From Alopecurus myosuroides (taxonomy: Eukaryota > Streptophyta > Magnoliopsida > Poales > Poaceae), in the NCBI GenBank assembly GCA_028641055.1, contig CM054058.1:83928020-83992019 (forward strand): DNA of 64,000 nucleotides, written 5' to 3'. The position numbers and the translations under genes were made by a program. A model generated the notes under the pieces. It did no database searches and was not told where the DNA came from. It saw nothing but the letters and a program-made list of their open reading frames with translations. This document shows positions 59,101 through 64,000 of the stretch, one piece after another (within the stretch, counting starts at the first letter, position 1; every line of letters begins with the position of its first letter).

Positions 59101-59406
59101 GAAGTGGAGGATTCCGTCTCGGTTCGTCACGAAGTTGAAGCTCCCGAACGTCAGGGTGACGCTCTTCTCCAGATCCTCGAATACCGGGCGTGATTCCGGC
59201 GAGTGAGGTGTGACCACGACAGATCCGATCCGTATAGGATTGCTCGGAGCCGTAGTCGATGGTTTCCAACGGGAGTTGGACGTCGATGAAGCCGAAGATG
59301 CCGGTGATCCAGCGCCCGCGTTCCCCACGGTCGGCGCCAATTGTCGAAGTTCTGATTCTACAAATCACTTAGGTGACCCTATCGGGTTTCGACTAGGAGA
59401 AGTCAT
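56200..59406 (-). pseudogene. RLG2 gag-protease region (single frame, two upstream stops, ends at TAG)
   Basis: The frame can be followed from an ATG in the LTR (59406) through the primer-binding site (RQLAPTVG) to 56200. It is broken by TGA at 59365-59367 and TAG at 58780-58782, and ends with TAG at 56200-56202; the large open part is 58779-56203. Content: an N-terminal segment, a long Arg/Ser/Lys-rich stretch (RRHRSSSPRKDKSPRRGRGK), the gag core (QFKLSTEVTKYDGSLEPSQW, AARSWLERRP, ACKQKSGESTREYIQRW), a Cys/His-poor linker with a proline run, and the protease RVFMDGGSGINIIY. Continues in frame into pol. Confidence 0.88.
59323..59340 (-). other. Primer-binding site of RLG2
   Basis: Element-strand TTGGCGCCGACCGTGGGG, one base after the 5' LTR. 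Differs from RLG1's site at one base. Also read as LAPTVG in the gag frame. Confidence 0.85.
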
Positions 59407-59832
59407 GAGCGCTGGTGAAATCGTCGGCTAGACAGGGGGCGAGATTTACCCAGGTTCGGGGCCCTCGTAGAGGTAAAACCCTTACTCCTACCTCTTGTCG
59501 ATCTGTATTGAAGATTAGATCGGTTACAACGGTGTGCTCGAGTCGAGAGTAGGTCTCGAGTTCAAGGCTTTTAGGTCGTGCGGTAATTGCATGGTCCTCT
59601 CCTGGGGGCTCTCCTGGCCTTATATAGATGGCCAGGTCTCGAGTTCTACCCGGAGAGGACTCGAACTCTAGCTAGGTCGGTTACAAGTTTCCTAGCTTAA
59701 TCCGCAAGTCATTGCGGGTGGGCTTCACGTGGGCCTTCTGGAATACTCCAAGGGCGCCTCTTCTTGGGCCTTGGCCTTGGGCCTGAGAGGGGGTGTCCTT
59801 ACCCGCAGGGTCCAGAGTCCATATCTTCGTCA
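59342..59832 (-). repeat. 5' LTR of RLG2 (element orientation)
   Basis: 491 bp, TGACGAAG...CTTCGACA on the element strand. A minus-strand TATATAAG lies at 59619-59626. One of its four differences from the other LTR creates the TGA at 59365-59367. Confidence 0.95.
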
Positions 59833-59837
59833 ATCTC

Positions 59838-62800
59838 CATTAACTTGCATGTGATCTTATAGCAAAGTATGGGTAACATTTGTTATTTTTCTAGTTTTAT
59901 TATTTGGAATTATTGTGAGAGCTAGATCTTTGTGTGAATGCTTTGATAGATTTTGTGCTATGTTTGCTATAAATCCAGTACCATTTAGGTACTGTTATTT
60001 TTATGCTTTTGTCTCTGATAGCTTGCATGTATTTTTATGGTGAAGCATGTGTAGGTTTTGTTATTCTTATGCACTAGTCTTGTATGCACTAGAATAAATA
60101 GCCTTGTTTTATTTATTTTGTTATTCTAATGTTTGTCATGAGTAACCAGAGGGTTAGTACCATTTTGCCTTGGTATTAGTGGGCCCATAACCCACTGGTC
60201 CCATTGCATCTTGGTTGTGGATGAAAATTCCCAACTATGCACATGTGAGAAATTAACATGTTTTAATTATGTGGTTGATAGGATATTTTCCACCATGGTA
60301 AATATAATTGTTTGTTTTCACTTATGCAAGTGAGAATTTTATTACTTATCAGAAGCTACTAGTATGTTAGATGTGATCCATTTGTTAGCATAATATTCCT
60401 TAGGAGGATCTTGTTAAGAAATGATTCACTATTGAGTGCTAAATTAAATTGTTTGCAAATAAACTAAATTCCTTGTGATTGATAGATTGATTGTGAATGA
60501 TTTTAAATTGAGTGTTTGGATTTTTGAAAAGGTTTAGATAACTTTTCTTTGATTTCATAGCTACTGGTTGTGTAAGTTATACCTTTGTTGCTTGCTAGTA
60601 ATTGTTTAAGAAAACATAAATTGCTAGAATTAAGTTATGCATGTTTAATAGTTGCTTCATGGGATTGTTTTGATGTTTGTGCTTACTAGCATGTGTAAGT
60701 TTTGTGTACTGTTATTAGGTACATTTTATGATCATGACTTGCTTGTTTACGATTAAGCATCATAGTAACCTTGTTTGCTTCTCTAGTGATGAACTAGTGT
60801 CACCACTAGAAAATGGTGATTTTTGCTATAGTATTTTCATCTTTTATTTTATAAGTGTATGAGTTATTATAGCATATTTAGGAAGTTATTACTTTTGTTA
60901 CGATGCCATGAATTATTTAGTTGCTTGTTCTATATTTGTAGAATATAAGTTTTTCTTATAACATGCTTGTGTAGATTTTCCATACTAGTGTGTTATTAGT
61001 GCAGTCATGTTTCTATGCTTTTGATAGGGGTATTACCTTGAGTGATGATTGTGTTTTAGATTATTTTTATGACTTGTTATCCTTGTTTTTAGGTACTGGT
61101 TGTTTGCTAATTTTTCATGATTGATGGATTCCAAAACCTCTAGTAAACTATAACATAGTGAATAAATGGTCTATTCAATTGTGGTGTGTTTGCTTGTTGT
61201 ATGGATTTTGTTGGAGTGTTTTACCTTAGCATGAGTTTATACTTGTGTTATTATTGTGATTAAGAGTATCTTGTGAAACTAAAACATCCAACTAAAATCA
61301 TGAACATATTAAGTGATAGTTGCTTGTGGTGAGTAATACCCACTGCCATGGGTATTATTCTGTCTTGTTGTTTTACCTTAGCAACCTAACCTTTTGCACC
61401 CACAAGCTATATTTTTAGATTCTTGTATATCTTACTATGAGAGTGGTACACCACTCCATATATGGTATGTATGATGTGGGATATGGTTTTCTAAACCATA
61501 CATAGTGCCTGACGATAGTTTTGGACCGTGAGAGTTATGTGAGATAGTTTTCGCGATATCGTTTCGAGAGAGCTCGAGAGTGAACATTTGTTGCTGTATG
61601 TGTTTCTTAGATTAGTTGTTTGCCTTTTTGACCTGAGTATGTGTCTTTTATTTCCTTTACAACGCTAGAACGCGAACAAGAAGAAGAAGAAGAAGCAGTT
61701 GTGGAGCTGTGCGTCAAGTTCAAGTTGCTTCAACGCCAGGGACATTAAGAGACTTGAGGCAAGCCATCCTGATGCTTGCTGATACAATACTTATCATTAT
61801 CTATCATGCATGTTTTACCTCTAAAGTTTTACCAAAACTTGATTATCAAAACTATTTTTGATGTGGCTATTACTACTATTCTATTATATAGGTTACTATC
61901 ATGCGAGTAGTTAAACTTGGTAATACCAAGCCCATAAGCCACCATATGGTATCTATTACCATCAAATATACTAGTCCCTAAGTGGAAACCCTAAAATTGT
62001 GATTTTACAAAACAAAGGCTTTCTGGAAAACCCGGAGGAAAGGCGGATCCTTATTCTCCGGAGGAATGTGGAAGTGGTCATTTTTGGGAAATTGGTGTTT
62101 TCAAAAATGACACATAACCTAGTCTTCGCCGGACAACCTTTACTGTACTGCCACTCTACCCCTATATGGGTATGGGGCCTATCTAGATGCTTGAACTTGT
62201 TAGTGTATGCTTTATTCCAAAGTGCTATAGAGAAGCGGATTCTCTGAACCGAAGTGTCGCCAGGAGGGAGAAACGGGACATACACAGTGTGGGATTAATT
62301 TTCCCTCCGGATGCGACAGCTGGGCCTCCCGACTAGGCAGGGCGGGACCTGATGCCGGGGAGAACAACCCATCTGAAGGAATGAGCATATACTAGCTTGT
62401 GTCAGAGTGGACAGTTAGGATCAAATTCTCTGGTGCTTGCATATCGCTGTGACGATCCATGGGTGGTCCATGGCAGAGTTTCGGATCTAGTGGATGTGTA
62501 CACCTCTACAGAGTACAACTTTTTCGAAGAAGCCGCGTCCTCGGATATGGACAGTTGAATGGCCATGTAGCTAGCATTGTGTCAGTGTTTTTCAAAAAGA
62601 TGTTTTAAAAAGGAGTTTTGAACTTGTGAAGTTCGGAAAGGAAGGAAAGCTTGTACCGTGGAGGTACTGATGATGGAAAGCCAGAAGTTGTCTTACAAAC
62701 TAAAAAGTTTTGCAAATAAAACTTTTCTACTCTAAGCAAGAATTCTGGGAACTGATTCCAAGAAGTTTTGCAAAGAGAAATATATTATTTTAACAAAGCT

Positions 62801-63421
62801 TTACAAAACCTCTTGTACATGTGATATCTACAAGAGAAATAAAACTATATTATTTTCTTCTGAAGTATCTTCTTCAACGAAGGTACAGATTAATTTGACT
62901 GCAACTGTGGTGTCATCCTATATGAACACCATTGATAGTGAACCCTATTTATAGCCTACCTATTCCACCATATAAGCATACTTGCATCTTTGGTAAGTTA
63001 CATGATGGATGTCTTGTTGAGTACATTCAAATGTACTCATTATGGTTTCGCCCCTGGTATCTACTTGCTAGACTTTGAGAAGGAGTCTCAGAAGAAGATC
63101 AACGAGGAGGAGTACGGAGCTGATGGCTTTGCGAACTAGGATCGTCTCCGGGTCGCAGCCTGTAGGTTAAGGCGTGACTTGGGCTCTACCGCGTTATGAG
63201 TGTTTAGTCTTCCGCTGTGTGTGTTGTGTGTTGCCCCTGCGTGGCAGCCGTTTAGGCTTGGTCAAGTGACCATGCCCCTTTTGTAAGTATTTATGCAACC
63301 GTGTAATGGATATTGTATCTGTGTACCAACTTGATATGTGGTTCACGACTGAATTCCTGGGATCGTGAATGTATGCATATCGAAGGTGTCCTTGAACAGT
63401 GCTTTGAAGGGCGGACCTTAC
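59838..63421 (+). mobile_element. Right part of the long-LTR-like non-coding retroelement segment
   Basis: No coding region. Long AT-rich stretch to about 61650 with many CTTGTTTGCTTG-like words, then an AAG-repeat exon-like piece (61678-61700). 62030-62600 includes AGGAGGGAGAAACGGGACAT-type sequence. A GC-richer end has ATGCCCCTTTTGTAAGTATT and finishes GGCGGACCTTACA at 63421, which looks like an LTR terminus. Layout recalls barley Sukkula-type LARDs with LTRs near 5 kb, but I cannot confirm the family. Confidence 0.4.
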
Positions 63422-64000
63422 AGAGAGCCTTTACCTTGGAATACCGAGGATGAGAAGGATCCACCACCACCGAAGAATTGATTCTTCATTGGTTTTGGCA
63501 TCCCCTCAGCTTGTTCCAAGCTTGGGGGAGTGCCACGGTATCACATCACTATCTTTCATCTTTTTACTTTTTCAGTAGAGTCATATCATGAGTAGAGAAG
63601 TTATCATATAGGATGGTTTGCAATATGGAAGTGTCTCTCCCTAGTTGGTTATTGTTGTATCCGTTGGTGTGAGTTGCCGGTTTGAAATATTAATGAGAAG
63701 TTCCATCATTTACTTTCTATGCACATTATTTCAGTTTTCAAATTCTGTCATATGGTTGAGCTTGTTATTAGTACTTGGTATCACTCTAGAGATCATCAAG
63801 TTAATCTAGTTGGTTTTGGAAAACTTAGCTTGGCTCAGCATAAATAATAAGTTGAGTTGCTAGGTTAAGAAGAGGAATTTGCCTATTAGCTCATAAACTT
63901 AGTATTCACAAGTTAAGATCGTTTGTGCTTTCAATGAATATTGCATGATTGGTTTCATCATATGTATATTTGTTTGTTTTCCTTTAACTCTTATGCTTGC
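63422..64000 (+). other. Non-coding retroelement sequence at the window edge
   Basis: Begins GAGAGCCTTTACCTTGG and contains AGCTTGGGGGAGTGCC at about 63520, a purine tract like those downstream of pol in Athila-like grass Gypsy elements. AT-rich sequence without ORFs follows to the end. Probably an internal non-coding part of another retroelement that hosts the long-LTR segment. Tentative. Confidence 0.35.

Larger units (their letters stand above)
47036..59832 (-). mobile_element. RLG2: complete Ty3/Gypsy element, Tat-type, with antisense gene(s)
   Basis: 12.8 kb, pol on the minus strand. The two LTRs, each 491 bp (47036-47526 and 59342-59832), differ by four substitutions. The 5-bp duplication ATCTC is at 47031-47035 and 59833-59837. 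In element orientation: LTR, primer-binding site, gag-protease, RT, two RNase H domains, integrase, then a region with plus-strand genes, polypurine tract and LTR. Same architecture as RLG1 with clearly different proteins, so a different family of the same lineage. The low LTR divergence marks a recent insertion. Confidence 0.95.

Noticed and set aside
1..64000. CRISPR arrays, bacterial operons, ribosome-binding sites or attachment sites
   Set aside because: Introns, plant TATA boxes and plant retrotransposons show this is plant nuclear DNA; the tandem repeats present lack CRISPR spacing.

Overview
The window is a piece of a large, repeat-rich grass genome, most likely Pooideae (the wheat, barley, ryegrass or oat side of the family). 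The evidence is a BARE/Angela-like Copia element, En/Spm CACTA sequence with subterminal AACCGGTAC-type repeats, grass-type non-LTR elements, two Tat-type Gypsy elements and solo LTRs. One probable host gene is visible, a RALF peptide-hormone gene at 20533-20901 on the minus strand. Almost everything else is transposon sequence.

Layout, left to right. 1-3997: 3' part of a decayed Copia element with its 3' LTR. 4534-11737: CACTA remnant with a broken Transposase_24/Ulp1-like gene, interrupted by solo LTR A (8217-9584, TSD AGAAC). 11738-19222: minus-strand multi-exon gene relic, cut by another probable solo LTR (13709-14410). 19223-22113: RALF gene and its surroundings. 22124-26746: 5'-truncated minus-strand LINE with a 10-bp TSD. 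26850-27091: two-unit tandem repeat. About 27120-45455: plus-strand LINE split by solo LTR B (27545-28929, TSD GCAGC) and by a complete Gypsy element, RLG1 (29994-43243, TSD GGTTT). 45456-63421: non-coding, long-LTR-like sequence split by a second complete Gypsy element, RLG2 (47036-59832, TSD ATCTC, pol on the minus strand). 63422-64000: a further non-coding retroelement piece.

The most interesting system is shared by RLG1 and RLG2. Each carries, between pol and the 3' LTR, a multi-exon gene on the strand opposite gag-pol, whose first coding exon looks like the PF04195 'putative gypsy type transposon' family. In RLG1 this gene reads as intact: minus-strand TATA box, 5' UTR intron and six coding exons joined by five in-phase GT-AG introns (929 aa), although the sense polyprotein of the same element is broken. 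RLG2 has a parallel gene with all five coding introns preserved but a frameshift next to the start, plus a second C-terminal exon pair downstream. In both elements short copies of the polypurine-tract/LTR junction motif are scattered through and beside the antisense gene. In both, the gag frame is open across the primer-binding site and can be traced to an ATG inside the LTR.

Nested order inferred from the boundaries: the long-LTR sequence and the plus-strand LINE are old hosts. RLG1 (7 substitutions plus 2 indels between LTRs) and RLG2 (4 substitutions in 491 bp) are the youngest full insertions.
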